A stretch of DNA of 64,000 bases from Aptenodytes patagonicus. Its lineage: Eukaryota > Chordata > Aves > Sphenisciformes > Spheniscidae. The notes under the pieces were generated by a model. It worked only from the letters and a program-made list of their open reading frames with translations, ran no database searches and had not been told where the DNA came from. Location: contig NW_027472018.1 in NCBI RefSeq assembly GCF_965638725.1, positions 1 to 64,000 of the forward strand, written 5' to 3'. Positions 18,986 to 31,115 of the stretch are shown here, piece after piece. A program made the translations under genes and the position numbers. Numbering within the stretch: the first letter of the stretch is position 1; each line of letters opens with the position of its first letter.

Positions 18986-21900
18986 CAGCAGTAGGACAGA
19001 GGGAAAGAGAGAGAAAATGATGAGCAGGGAGCAGAACAGATGGATAGGGAGAGAAACTGAATGAGAGGAATAAGGAAGAAGGGAGGGAGAGAAAAAGATA
19101 GGGAACAAGCCAGAGGGATTGAGGGAAAAGAAGAGGGAGACAGATCAGGACCAAGAGATGGAGAAAGAAAAACCAGCGCTGGGCTGCAGGGTGAGAAAAA
19201 AGGCCAGGGAGCAGGACAGAGGGGAATAACGGGGCAGCGAGCTGGGCAGGGGGATATAGCGAGACAGGCAGTGGTACGGAGATATACAGACAAAAAGTTA
19301 GGGGGAGGATGGAAGACAGAGAATAAGAGAAAAGGGACAGGGAGCGGGGCAGAGATGGAGAAGAAATGTTTAAGACAGAGAAAGAGGGACAGGTAAGACA
19401 ACAGATAACAGGAGAAAGAAAGGAACGGGAACAGCACAGAGGGTCACAGAAAAAAAAGAGAGGGATGGCAGAAAGAAAAAGAAGACAAGGGAAAAGGATG
19501 GAGGAGCAGAGAGAAAAAGGTACGGGGAAAAGGACAGAGATGGAGAAAACAAAGACAGGCTAGAGGCAGAACAAAGAGAAAGATTGACAAGGACAGGGAG
19601 CAGGACAAAGGGATGGAGGAGGAAAAAAATAGTGATGGGGCAGTGAATAGGACAGAGGAAGAGAGAGAGAAAGAGCAAGAAGAGCAAGAGAAGGAGAATG
19701 ACAGAAGGATGTAGAGAGAAAGACCAGGACACGTAAAAGGGGGGGCTGGGGGGGGACACACACCAGAAGGGTAGAAAGAAAAAAAGGAGAGGGGTGGAGA
19801 GCAAGACAGTGTGATAGAGAGAGACGGGGGGGGGGGGGGGAGACGCAAGGATACAGAAAAACAGACCTACAAGGAAGAGGAAAGAACGACAGAGCGAGAA
19901 AGGGGAGGATGGGGAGCAGGAGAGAGAGAGAGACAGAGAACAAAAAATGCAATGGGCAGAAGAACAGAAATACAGAGAATTCAAAAAATACTTCTAGGGA
20001 GCAGGAGAGAGGGATACAGCAAGAGGAAAAAATCAACAGGAGAAGGACGGGTAACACACAGAAGGACACACACAGGGAGCGAGAGGGAGGGAACACAGAG
20101 CAGGACAGAGGGATGGAGAGACAAAAAATAGGGACAGGTAGAAAAGCAGAGTAATCAAGAGAGGAAAAAAAACAGAAAGGGAACTGGACAGAGATGAGCA
20201 GCAGGACAGAGAGATGGAGAAAGAAAAAACAGGGACAAGGACAGAGAGATAGAGAGGCAAAGAGAGGGATGGGGACCAGGACAGTGGGATATAAACAGGG
20301 AGGGACAGGGAGTGGGACACAAGATTGGAGAGAGAAAGGTACAGGGAAGTGGAAAGAATGACAGAGGGAAAAAGAGAGGGGGCAGGGAGCAGGTCAGAGA
20401 AAGAAAAAGTCCTGCTGGGGAGCAGGACAGGAGGACAGAGCCGAAAGAGACGATGCAGACAGCAAAAATAACGATACGCAACAGGACAGAGGGATTGACA
20501 GAGAAGTAAGGGACAGGGAGCAGGACAGAGGAATGGGAGGAAAAAATACTGGTGAACAACAGGTCAAAGGGATGCAGGTGAAAAGGAGGAGGGAAAAGGA
20601 AGGAGGGAGACAGAGAGAAAGATGGGGATAGAGTGCGGGATACGAAGGGACCAAAAGCAGGGCAAGGAACAGGACAGAGGGACTGGGGATCAGGGGGAGG
20701 GACATGCAGATTAAAACAAAGAGATGGAGAAGGGAAAAAAATTATGAGGGGCTGCTGGACAGAGACAGAAGAAGAAAAAGCAGGGTCAGAGTAGGGAAGA
20801 GAGAAAGGAAAAAAGGGACAGCTGGCTGGACAGGGGGATATAACTAGAAACAATGAGACAGGCAGTGGGACAGAGTGATAAAGGCAGAATAACTAGGGAG
20901 AGGAAGGAGGACAGATGGACAGCAAGAGGAAAAAAGGGGCAGGGAGCAGGACCAAGAGATAGACGAAGAAGCATTAGGGGCAGAGGGATAGAGAGAGGGA
21001 AATACAGGTTGGAGGAAGGACAGAGAGAGAAAGAGAGTGACAGAACTCAGAGAGAGAGCAGGAGCAAGAAAAAACAGTGACAAGAAGCAGGCCAGAGGCA
21101 GGGGGGCAGGGGGAAGGAAGGACAGGAGGAAGGAGAGAGGGATACAGAAAACAAGCGAGGGACAGGGAGCGAGAAAATGGAATAGAGAGGAAAAGAGAGG
21201 GATGGGCAGCAGGACACTGGGATAGAGAGCAAGCGAGAGCAACAGGGAGAATGACAGAGGGGTGAAGCCAGAGGAAAAACAGGGACCGAAAGCAGGACAG
21301 AGAAATGAAGAAAGAAAATACAGTGATGGGGAGCAAGACAGAGGGATGGAGAGACAATGAGGGATGCAAGGATAATGACAGAGAGGGAGGGAGGGAGGGA
21401 GGGACAGGGAACAGCACAGACATATGGAGAAAGAAAGAGAGGGATGGGGAGCGGGGCAGAGAAATGAAGAAAGAAAATACAGTGATGGGGAGCAGGACAG
21501 AGGACTAGAAAGAGAAAAATAAGACAAGGGAGAAGACCGAGGAGCAGAGAGAGAAAGAAAGGTCAAAAGAAAAGGTCAGAGAGGTATAGAAATCAAGAGA
21601 AATAGGGATGAGGAGCCCTGCAGAGAGAGAGAGAGCAAGAAAATGTCGGGTCGGCGAGCAGGACAGAGGGATAGAGAGATTGGGGGGCGGGGGGGAGGAG
21701 AGGAAGGAGTGGAAGAAGAAAGAAGGGTCAAAGGTGGTGACAGGGCACAGGACACAGACAGAGAGAGAAAAAGGACAGGGACCAGGACAAAGGGAAAATT
21801 GAGAAATAAAGGGTCAGATCTGTACAAAGAGACCAAGAAGGAAAAGAAAAAAAACCAAACCAGCAACAGGCTAGAGGACAGAGATAGAGGAAGAGAGAAA

Positions 21901-22755
21901 AGGGCCAGGAGGCAGGGCCGAAGAGGAGAGAAAGGAAAAGAGGGAGAGCCAGCTGGACAGGGAGGTATAGCAAGAACTGATTGGACAGGCAGCGGGACAG
22001 AGAAATAAAGACAGAAAAAGCAAAGACAGGAAGCAGGACAGAGGGACAGTGAGAGGAAACGGGGCAGGGAGCGGGATGGTGTGAGGAAACAAGGGGCAGG
22101 GAGCAGGACAGAGGTGGAGAAAGAAGCATTGGGGCAGAAGGATAGAAAGAGAAAAAAGGCAGGAAGAAGGATGGGGGATGATAGCAGAAAAAGAAGGACA
22201 AGGAGCAGGACACAGATTGTAAGAGAAAGACAAGGACAGGGAGCAAGACATGATAAAGAGAAAAAAGGGACAGGGAGGAAGGACAAAGTGAAAGACAGGC
22301 AAAAATAAGAGACAGGGAGCAGGACAGAGATGGAGTGAGAAAAAACAGTGACAGCGAGCAGGACAGAGCGACAGAGAACCAAAAAACCAAAGAGGGAACA
22401 AGACAGAGAAATAAGGGGAAAGTCAAGGAGAAGGACAGAGAAACAGAGAGAGAGGTGGGGGGGGATAGGGAGCAGGACAGAGAGATGGAGCAAGAAAGGA
22501 AAGAAGGACAGGAGGCAGAACAAAGGGAAAGAGAGACAAGGACAAGGAGCAGGACAAAGAGATGGAAAAGGAAAAAACAGCAATGGGCTACAGGACAGAG
22601 GCAGAGGATGAAATGAAAAAAAAGGAGGGAGAGGGAGCAGAACAGAATTGCAGAAAGAAAAAGAAAAGGGAGCTGTAGAACAGGAGAAAGGGAGAGAGGA
22701 AGAGGGAGCAGGACAGAAGAATAGGGAGAGGTACAAGGAAGCAAAAAACAAAAAA
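18986..22755 (+). repeat. Purine-rich satellite, unit 2 second block
   Basis: This is the counterpart of 8,620-11,640 up to about 21,815. The last 940 bp have no partner in unit 1. It includes a G run at about 19,828-19,840. Confidence 0.85.
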
Positions 22756-22803
22756 AAAAAAGAGGTGGGGCCAGGGGCAGGGCAGGGAGGGCCTGGGACT
22801 CAC

Positions 22804-22913
22804 CGCAGCTCTCACTCTCGGTGCTGCCAGGAGACTTTGCCAGTTCAGGTGTTTCTTTCTCCTTCTCTCCTCCCTTCCTCTTCTGTAACTCCGGTCGCTT
22901 GGCTGTCCTCCAC
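22804..22913 (-). other. Exon-like block C, copy 4
   Basis: Both splice sites are kept (TTCTCTTAG acceptor, gtgagt donor). The block is 110 bp long and paired with block B copy 2 at 23,172-23,353. Confidence 0.4.
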
Positions 22914-23171
22914 CTAAGAGAATACGTAGGTGTCTTACAGCTCTTACAATACGAAGCTTCCTAGACACATAGCCTCGCTCGCTCGTGCACTACACGGCCA
23001 TACCATGCTGCTGGTGACACATACGGACCCTGCAGTGCACGTTAGCAGCGTGACCTGCTGCGGACTACAAAGAAGGATCCTCCCTCACCCAGAGAGGCAG
23101 GCTGTCTCTTGCCTGCAGCGGGAGGCAGCTGCCGGCTGGATCCTTTTTATTTTATTCTTCAGCTGCTTTAC

Positions 23172-23353
23172 CTTTCTCTGGCCTCTCCAGCTTCAGCCAC
23201 GGCAGCTCCCGTCCACAGCCAGTAAGTGCTCCGCCTGTCCCTTTTCGCCCACGCCGTTAGGAGAATGAGGCCAAAGGCCCACACAAACCTGAGCCAGCTG
23301 CAGTCAACAGCATCCCCAGAGAGGAACCGAGAACTGAGCCCTCAGTGCTGCCT
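23172..23353 (-). other. Exon-like block B, copy 2
   Basis: The acceptor CTCTCCCCCTCCCAG and donor GAGAAAG|gtaaag are kept. Its 182 bp include indels that break the frame seen in the other two copies. Confidence 0.35.
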
Positions 23354-23849
23354 CTGGGAGGGGGAGAGAACAAGCAACTGTTACGCAGTGATGACTGTAG
23401 CTCTCCTCAGGCAGGAATCCCTCCTTCTGCAGGTGCTTCTGGAGACACTGCTCTTTCCCCAAACTGATGCTAATGGCACCTGCATTTATGGAGAATAAAA
23501 CATATTCAAGGGCCAGCTTGCTGCTGTGAGGACAGGGTTTGGGGGCAGTCTGTGGCTACGGGACAGGCTTCAGGGGAGGTGCTGGAGCTGGGGGCAGCTG
23601 CGTGGGGTGAGCAGGGCTGGAGGAGTTGGGGAAGCACCCAGCGCCTTTTCCAGGGGGTGGGAAGGCCTCCAGGTACTTAGAGGGGTGAGGGCAGCCATCT
23701 CCTGCCCCTCTTCCTGCTTCCTCTCCACCAGCTCTCAGAAAATCCCTGGGAGCTGCCCTGATGGGGCCTGACTCCAACTGACTGTCAGCCTGTTGCACTG
23801 GTGGGTTGGAAACATCCTTGCAACTCGTTGGCACTCTCAGGCAGGCATG

Positions 23850-24160
23850 CCCCCAGCAGCACCATCCCCTGGGGCTGCAGCCCTTTCACACAGAAGGGCC
23901 ATCAGCCTCACTGCCCCCCCCCGGGGCTTCTCCAACCCCAGCCCACAGCTGCAGCCATGGCCCCTGACACCCACTGTGTAACCTGCTCCCCTGGACTCTC
24001 TGACAGCCCCTCACCAAGTACAAAGGACTACAAACAGCCATGAGTGCAAAGGAGACAGCAAGTGTTTGTTCATTAATGTGTGTAAGTCTGCTATGGGGCT
24101 CGGTGCCTGTACACTCACCCTTCCCCTGGGACAGCTCGGCAGTTGTTAATGGAGCAGCAG
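23850..24160. other. Decayed copy of the GC block
   Basis: A shortened copy of the right part of the GC block starts at the CAGCCCTTTCACACAGA region (compare 2,843). It lacks the minisatellite and ZNF143-type cluster. The poly(A) signal is changed (minus strand AACAAA at about 24,069), so this copy looks inactive as a 3' end. Confidence 0.55.
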
Positions 24161-24164
24161 ATAC

Positions 24165-25455
24165 AGAGAAAAAAATACAGCGATGGGGAGCAGGACAGAG
24201 GAACAGAAAGAGAAAAATAAAATGAGGGAGAAGGACTGAGGAGCAGAGAAAGAAAGGTACAGGGAAAAGGACAGTGAGATGGAGAAATCGATAAAAAAGG
24301 GATGAGGAGCCCTGTGGGGACATGGCGGAAGAAAAACAGGGTCAGGGAGCAGGACAGAGGGAAAGAAAGAGAAAATGATGAGCGAGGACCAGAACAGACG
24401 GATCAAGGGAGAAATGGAATGAGACGAACAAGGAAGGAGGGAGGGAGAGAAAAAGATAGGGAACAAGCCAGAGGGATTGAGAGGAAAAAAGAGAGAGATC
24501 AGGACAAAGAGAGGGGGGAAGAAAAACCAGCGCTGGGCTGCAGGATGAGAAAAAAGCCAGGGAGCAGGACAGAGGGGAATAATGGGACAGCGAGCTGGGC
24601 AGGGGGATATAGGGAGAAATGATGGGACAGGCAGTGGTATGGAGATATACAGACAAAAATTTAGGTGGAGGATGGAGGACAGAGAGAATAAGAGAAAAGG
24701 GACAGGGAGCGGGGCAGAGGTGGAGAAAGAAACATTAGAGACAGAAAGAGGAGGAGAGTGACAGGACCAAGGCAGAGAGATGGATAAAGAAAGAAAAAAA
24801 CAGTGATGGGTAGCAGGCCAGAGGGACAAGGAAAGACAGGAGGAAGGACAGAGGTATATAGAAAACAGGTGAGGGCCAGGGAGCCGGAAAGTGGGATACT
24901 GTGAAAGAGAGAGGGACAGGGAGCAGGATGCTGAGATAGAGAGCCAACGAGAGCAATGGAGAGGATGACAGAGCGGTGGAGGACAAGAAAAAACAGAGAC
25001 AGAGAGGTGAAGCAATAAATAATAGGGCCAGGGAGCAGCACAAAGCGTCAGAGAGAGTAAGAGATGAACAGGAAGGGCAGGGACAGTGAGATACAGAATG
25101 AAAAAAACCAGCAACAGTGAGCAAGACAAAGGGATAGAGAGAGAAAGAAAAGGAAGGAACAAGAGAGATCGGAAGGCAGGGATACGGAGTGGCACATACA
25201 GGCACAGAGAAGAAAAGAACACCAAGGGACAGGCCAGAGAAACTGAGGGGAAAAAAAGAGACAGATGCAGATCAGGACAAAGAGATGGAAAAGGAAAAAA
25301 CAGCGATAGGCTACAGGACAGAGATGGAGGATGGGAAAAAAGGAGGGAGCAGGACAAAAGCACAGAGAGAAAAAGAAAAGGGAGCGGTAGAACAAGAGAG
25401 ATAAAGGGAGAGAGGAAGAGGAAGCAGGATAGAAGAATAGAGAGGAGAGGTAGCA
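24165..25455 (+). repeat. Purine-rich satellite, extra block in unit 2
   Basis: A third, more diverged purine block resembles parts of 18,986-21,300 (for example the GATATACAGACAAAAA segment at about 24,644 against 19,273). Unit 1 lacks it. Confidence 0.8.
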
Positions 25456-25568
25456 AAAAAAAAAAAAAAAATCACAGCAGCGTGTGAAAGAGAGGGGGCC
25501 AGGAGAGGGGCACGGAGGGCCCAGGACACACAAGAGGGGCGACAGGGCCCCGAGGGCCTGGAACTGAC

Positions 25569-25676
25569 CGCAGCTCTCGCTCTCAGCACTGCCAGGAGAA
25601 TTTGACAGTTCAGACACTGCTTCTTCCTTCTCTCCGCCCTTCCTCTTCTGTAACTGGTCGCTTGGCTCTTCACCAC
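25569..25676 (-). other. Exon-like block C, copy 5 (donor altered)
   Basis: The acceptor is kept. The donor is gtcagttcc in place of gtgagtcc, so it still has GT but is weaker. It is 108 bp long and paired with block B copy 3. Confidence 0.38.
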
Positions 25677-25924
25677 CTAAGAGAATATGTGGGTGTCTCA
25701 CAGGTCATATGAAAGGAGGCTTCCTAGACACACAGCGTCACTCGCTCGCGCACTACACAGCTGTACCACGTACTGGGTTATGCATACAGACCCTGTGGTG
25801 CACATTGGCAGCCTGGCCTGCTGCGGACTACGAAGAAGGATCCTTCCTCACCTGGAAAGACAGGCTCTCTCTTGCCTGCAGCGGGAGGCAGCTGCCAGCC
25901 AGATGGCCTTTGATTTCTTCTTAC

Positions 25925-26117
25925 CTTTCTCTGGCCTCTCCAGCTTCAGCTGCGGCAGCTCCTGTCCACAGCCAGTAAGTGCTCTGCCTGTCCCTTTGCA
26001 CCCCCCACACTGCAAGGAGAGTGAGACCAGGCAGAGACAACCCACGTAAGCCTGAGGCGGGTGCAGTCAACAGCATCCCCAGGCGAGGAACGGGCAACTG
26101 CATCCTGAGCACAGCCT
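25925..26117 (-). other. Exon-like block B, copy 3
   Basis: This is the best preserved copy: a long polypyrimidine tract then CAG acceptor, and a consensus donor AAAG|gtaagaag. It is 193 bp long. Further on in the same direction a 23-24 nt segment ending TTTCCAG|gtgagg (about 25,870-25,850) could be a microexon; it is also present in copy 1. Confidence 0.38.
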
Positions 26118-26640
26118 CTGGGAGAGGGAAAGAAGAAGCAGCGACCGTTATTAGCATAGATTGCCCCTGGCTGAAGCCTCTCCTTCCCCAGGGGCTTCTG
26201 GAGATGCTGCTCTCTCCCTGCACTGCTGCTAACAGCACCCACATTAAGGGAGAATCCAGTGCATTTGAGGGCCAGCTTGCGGCCTTCATGACAAGGCTTG
26301 GGGGCAACCCGGGACTATGGGACAGGCTTCAGGGGAGGTGCTGGAGCTGGGGGCAGCTACACAGAGCGAGCGGGGCCGGGGGCTCAGGGAGAGATCTGGC
26401 GAGGGGCCCAGCATCTGTGCCAGGGAGGGTGTCCGCCTTCTTCCCCTCTTCCCTTCTATCAGCTCTCGGGTAACTCCCTGGGGCTGCCCTGACCCGGCTT
26501 GCCTCCAGCGGACCAGGAGCCTGCCACAGCAGGCAATTTGAAGCTTCCCGTCCCATCACCCCCAGGCGGCCAGTGGGCAGGAGACACCCCCGCACCCGCC
26601 AAAGGGGCTCGCTCGCCTCACCGGTGATCCCGGACCTCAC

Positions 26641-27165
26641 CCAGCGCCGGGAATCGCGCCCAGCACACCGCCATGCTGCAGGACCAGCGAAGGCGGCGGC
26701 AGCGCTGCTGCACACCTGTGTGGTGCCAGCGCTGCAGTACCGCGCTTCAGCCACCAGGCGGCAGCAGCAGCGAGCACCCGCCGGGCGGCGCTTGCTCGGG
26801 GGCGGCACCGGCGTTGCAGTTCCGCGCTTTGCGGGCCGAGCGCCCGCCGGCACCGCGCACGTGGGACGGCAGCGGCGTTTCCTTAACGAGAGGCAGCAAC
26901 AAGCGCGGCGGCATCGCCTCGCAGGCACCGCAGCATCGCATCGCCGTTACCGGCAGATGGCAACGTGGAGCGCGGTGGCGCCTCTGCGCATGCTGCAGTA
27001 CCGCATTTTGGTCGTCGGGCGGCAGCAGTGAGCGCGGCGTCGCTTACCAGTGCGCATACGCAACGCGCCACCTGCAGTCCCGCATTTTGGACGTCGGGCG
27101 GAAGCAGCGAGCGCCGTGTATTGCTCCACGGCGCATGCGCGTCGCCCCACCGGCAGTACTGACAG
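26641..27165. repeat. Short, diverged minisatellite, unit 3
   Basis: About half a kilobase of the same monomer family (CTGCAGTACC and GGCGGCAGCAG boxes recur). It has only one perfect GCGCATGCGC (27,131-27,140) and no homogenised higher-order core. A CTCF-like box, CCACCAGGCGGCAGCAG, lies near 26,751, matching 185-201 in unit 1. Confidence 0.82.
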
Positions 27166-27204
27166 CAGAAAGCCCGCAGAAAAACACACGAAACCGGCAA
27201 TAAA

Positions 27205-27454
27205 ACTACACCTCGCGCCGCGGGGGACGCGGCAGTAGCAACTACGGCGGACTACGCCTCGCCGCACCCGCCCGAGAGTAACGCAGCTGCCCGGCAGCAA
27301 AGTCCGCAAAAACTCCACCTCCTGGCATGCGCTGGCAAACAGAGCATGGCCGCCCGGCAGCCGAGTGCCAGAAGACTTCAACTCCCGGCATGCCCCGGGA
27401 ACCAACATGGCCGATCGGAAGCCCCGTGCCCCAGGACTACAGCTCCCAGCATGC
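27205..27454 (+). promoter_or_regulatory. Cluster of ZNF143-type motifs, unit 3
   Basis: Motifs start at 27,205 (5' half only), 27,251 (weak), 27,312 (ACTCCACCTCCTGGCATGC), 27,375 (ACTTCAACTCCCGGCATGC) and 27,436 (ACTACAGCTCCCAGCATGC, an exact consensus match). The cluster is kept even though this unit has lost most of its minisatellite. Confidence 0.7.
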
Positions 27455-28395
27455 CGCGGGAGGCAGCCTTCCCTGCTCTCTGACCCTGCGGGGACACCGT
27501 TCCACCCCCGCTCCGCTGACGCACTCGGAAGCGCCGGGCGCAGCCCCGCGCTGCCAAGCGCGGCTCCGGGCAGTCCGCGCCGCCGGCTCCGACGCGGTGC
27601 GACCCCCCCCCCCCCCCCGCCGCCGTTTCCAGCCCCCGACACGGACACCGCCGGCCCCGCCGCCCTCCCGGAGGCACCGCCGCCCTCCTCGGGGCTTTCC
27701 CCGGGACGCGCCGGTCGATCGCGCGGCCCCGCCACCGGACCCAAAGTCTCGTCCCCCGTGCTCCCCGCCCCGCGGTGAGCCCCCAGCGCCCGCCCCCACC
27801 CGGCCGCGGCAGAGGCGCCCTCCTTTCCCCCGGATCACCGCCCTCCCGCCGCCCGGGACGTCCGCGGTCCAAGGGACTCACCTTCTCCGTCGGTGCAGCC
27901 GCAGTTCGGCGACTGCTCCGCTCCTTCCTTGGCTCGCACCAGCCCCACCACGGCCACCCGGGCAGGGCAGCACCAGCCCCTCCACCGGCAGCCACCCCGT
28001 TACAGGGAGTGTCCGTCGCCACCAGCCTCGCTGCCCGCACCTGAGGCTCCTCCAGCCCCGACTCACAGCTGGAGCCCAACAGAAACAGGGGGCCATCGCC
28101 CGACCCCCACAGTGGGTCACCTCCTACCCTGGGCTCCATCACAGCCTCTCGTCTGGTGCAAAGGAAGTGCAAACGCAGCCGTGAGGGCAAAGGAGGCGGC
28201 GGGTATTTATTCAGTCACACACTTAACAGTTCCCGGGAGCGAGTCTGCTCTGGGGCTCGAGGTCCCCTACACTCCCCCTGCCCCTGGGACACCTTGGCAG
28301 TCGTTCCCGGAGCCACGGTCATCGGTCTGGTGGGGAACGGACAGTCAGTTGGTCGTCTCCTGGAGAAACGGGCTGCTGGGCAGAGGTGGAGGCAG
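27455..28395. other. GC/CpG-rich block, unit 3
   Basis: This is a longer version of the GC block, with about 300 bp of extra proline-codon-like C-rich sequence (27,600-27,890) including a 16-C run near 27,605. Minus-strand AATAAA is kept at 28,211-28,206. The remainder aligns with 2,760-3,245. Confidence 0.6.
28206..28211 (-). terminator. Minus-strand AATAAA, unit 3
   Basis: The hexamer is kept in the diverged unit (GACTGAATAAATACCCG context). Confidence 0.35.
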
Positions 28396-29480
28396 CCAAA
28401 AATGAGGAGCAGGGCGCAGGACACTAGAAGAGAGGAGAAAAGTGGGAGCCGGCTGGACAGTGGGGGTGTAGTGAAGAAAGCACGAGGCAGAGAATGGGAC
28501 AGCGAGAGAAAGACAGAAAAGACGGGCAAGAAAAATGACAGAGGCACAGTGAGAGGGAAAAAAAAAGGGAGCAGGACAGAGATGGAGAAAGAAGCAGCAG
28601 GGACAGAGGAAGAGAGGCAGAAAGAGGGAGTGGGAGCAGGACAGAGAAAGAAAAATAAGGACAGGGAGCAGGATGGAGATGAAGGAAAAGAACTCGGATG
28701 GGCAGCATGACAGAGAGGGATTAAAAAAGAATAGGGGCAGGGAGCAGGACAGCAACAGAGAATAAAAAAAGAGGGAGCATGAGAGAAACGGGTTGGGGGG
28801 GAGCAGGACACTGGGACAGAATGAGAAAAAAGGGGCAGCGAGCAGGACAGAGTGGTAGAGGTACAAGAAAGAGGGATAGAGAGACAAAGAGGAAGACAAG
28901 GGCAGAGAGAGAATGACGGGAGAGAAAGATGGGGCAGGGAGCAGCACAGAGGGATGGAGAAAGGGATGGGGAGCAGGACAGAGTTACAAAGAGAAAAGTA
29001 AGATGAGGGAGAAGGGCTGAGGAGCAGAGACAGAAAGGTACAGGGAAAAGGACAGTGAGATAGAGGAAGAAATAAGGTCAGGGAGCAGGACAAAAGGACA
29101 GGCAAAGGAGAGGAAGAAGGAAGGATAAAGATGGGGACAGGGAGTGGGACATACAGAGAGACACAAAGTAAGACAGAGAACAGGGGAGAGGGATTGAGTA
29201 ATAGATGCAGATTTGGACAAAGAGATGGAGAAGGTAAAACCAGCGATGGGCTGGAGGACCTGTTTCTGACAACTTCTCACTCCTGATATCACTTCCATGG
29301 CCTCAAAAATGGGACATAGCACAAGACAGAGGAATGACGGAGTGAAAGAAAAGGCACAGGGAACTTTTTAAAAAGAAAAAAACGAGAGAGCAAAATAGTG
29401 ATGGGGAATGGAAAAGGGATGGGGAGCAGACAGAACAGGAGAGGAAGAAGAAGCAACAGGAAACAAAAAAAAATTCTGCA
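28396..29480 (+). repeat. Purine-rich satellite, unit 3
   Basis: A diverged purine satellite closes the macrosatellite. It is broken at about 29,255-29,310 by mixed-composition DNA and ends near 29,480. Confidence 0.8.
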
Positions 29481-30142
29481 TTCCTCCTCTCGGATTCCTG
29501 GAAAAACAGCCTGCCTTGTTGCTGCTCCAAAAGGAAAGGGATAAAATGTATGGGACTGTTGTTACTACAAGATGATTGCTGTTACTGCTAGTTGTTTTTC
29601 CTTCTCCATTAGGAAGTGTGCAGAGACTCATTTTTTTCAAAGGCAAAATTAACTTTTGTTAATCTCAGCTGCTGAGATTTCCTAGACAGCCTTCCAAATA
29701 GAACTTTCCTTATGCTAGGTGGAATATTTATATAGACATGTAGGGATTTTTTTTTTCAAGTCTGTTTGCTTTCTTCCCAGATAAAGGCTACTACTTTTGC
29801 TTTCCCTTTCACTGAGTTGCTGAAGTAATTCTAGGTCTTCCTTTCTTCTTTCACCCTTCTCTCTTTCGACTCTTCACCCATCCCACTTCTTTACATCATT
29901 CTGTTTTGACAGTCTGTTGGGCTAAGAGACCTTAACTCAGAAACAAACCCCTCTTCGCTGAGCTGGTGAATTACAGCTTGCTCATCCTGACAAAGGTTTC
30001 TAATATTACTGGCTGTATCATACCTCTGTTGGAAGGCTGCTTAGCTGTTTGCACAGCTTACTGCAGGCTCCTCTGTAGTGAGAGACTAATTTGTGCCAGA
30101 GCTTAGCACTAGTGACTAAATGAAGCCTTAGGCCACATGAAT

Positions 30143-30582
30143 TGTACTTTAACCTTTGTTTTTATCTATGGAAATGTAACCGGTAGATGAGGAAGTATAA
30201 GTAAAACTTTAACTACAGGATATTCTGTAACAAAAGATAAGGAAATGTCTCAAGACACAGACAAAAAGGGTGCCTGGAAGCTGCGGGAGAAAATTAGAAG
30301 AGAAGACCCCAGACTCCACAAACAGGATTGGATGAGCCTAAGTGCTATCAGGAAATCAAGCAACTTATAGAGACTATAAAATCCAGTAACAATCGACAGG
30401 CGGGGTCCCTCTTCAGAGGCACCCAGCTTGAGCTGTAACTACTGTGGCATATTAAACATAGTAGAAGAAGAAACTCCGATTGTTTTATTAAAGTGGAATC
30501 TAGGGACGAGCCCTATTGAGGTGGCATCTGCATAATTCCTACCATGGTCTAGGTGGCGGCTGTATAATTCGTACACCTCTCA
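30143..30582 (+). mobile_element. Possible old solo LTR
   Basis: It starts TGTACTTTAACC and may end CCTCTCA. Inside is a TATA box (30,375-30,381), then GGGGTCCCTCTTCAGAGGCACC, a CATATTAAAC poly(A)-like signal and a second ATTAAAG. This promoter-then-polyA spacing is LTR-like. The borders and family are uncertain and no target duplication was found. An imperfect 26-bp direct repeat (GGTGGCATCTGCATAATTC / GGTGGCGGCTGTATAATTC) lies at the 3' side. Confidence 0.4.
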
Positions 30583-30844
30583 GCATCCAAGCTTTAGCCC
30601 CAGCTGCAACTTTTTTGTTGACTATAACTAATAACAGTGATAATGATAAAATGTACTCCAAATGACCAAGCACCTGACTCAGAGAGGAGCCAGACCTCTC
30701 CAATGGTAAGGATTTCTCACTTATTCAGTATGGAAATGGCTGAAGATGGAATCCAGTGAAGAAGCAAATTCACGTAAGAAAGATCTAAAGAGCAACAGTT
30801 CTGACCTTTGTCGAGTCCCATTAAAACCTGTATATGTATGCCCC

Positions 30845-30875
30845 TCTGTGTGTGTGTGTGTGCGCGCGTGCATGC
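30845..30875 (+). repeat. (TG)n/(CG) microsatellite
   Basis: A TGTGTG run grades into GCGCGCG, a potential Z-DNA tract. Confidence 0.85.
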
Positions 30876-31070
30876 GCACACAAGTGAACAGAAATCCAAA
30901 AACTTGAGAACATTATCAGGAGCAGAACGAAACCAACTGTGCCTGTCTTTGTTAAGACACATCAGGTTAGTGCAAGAGATACAAAGAAACAAAGTATTTA
31001 TTGTTAAAAGCTTTTCTACGAATCACTCGGCATCATACAATGAAGATACGGCGGCTACAGAGTAGAAGGA

Positions 31071-31115
31071 GTCTCTCTCTCTCTCTCTCCCCCCCCCCCC
31101 CCCCCCCCCCCCCCC
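31071..31115 (+). repeat. (CT)n followed by 27 C
   Basis: About ten CT dinucleotides run into an uninterrupted block of 27 C (31,089-31,115). The minus strand is a long G run able to form quadruplexes. The exact length may be an assembly estimate. Confidence 0.9.

Larger units (their letters stand above)
12765..26640. repeat. Macrosatellite unit 2 (13.9 kb)
   Basis: This is a head-to-tail paralogue of unit 1 with the same module order. The minisatellite is at 12,765-14,870, ZNF143-type cluster 14,949-15,196, GC block 15,197-15,895, purine satellite 15,897-18,679, exon-like block 18,715-18,985 and second purine satellite 18,986-22,755. It then carries an extra set that unit 1 lacks in this form: exon-like blocks 22,756-23,790, a decayed GC block 23,850-24,160 and more purine satellite 24,165-25,455. 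A last exon-like block fills 25,470-26,640. Stretches such as 12,765-13,100 against 1-335 are nearly identical by eye, while the interior of the minisatellite differs. Confidence 0.92.
26641..29480. repeat. Macrosatellite unit 3, diverged and truncated
   Basis: The same module order is seen once more but with much greater divergence: short minisatellite (26,641-27,165), ZNF143-type motifs (27,205-27,454), expanded GC block (27,455-28,395) and about 1 kb of purine satellite. The array fades out here. Satellite-like sequence is interrupted at 29,255-29,310, resumes and ends near 29,480, after which the DNA is unique. This unit looks like the old edge of the array, as expected when homogenisation is weaker at array ends. 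Confidence 0.85.

Noticed and set aside
30143-30582. Confident LTR call with family name
   Set aside because: Promoter and poly(A)-like signals are present, but no target duplication, primer site or second copy was found, so only a tentative call is given.
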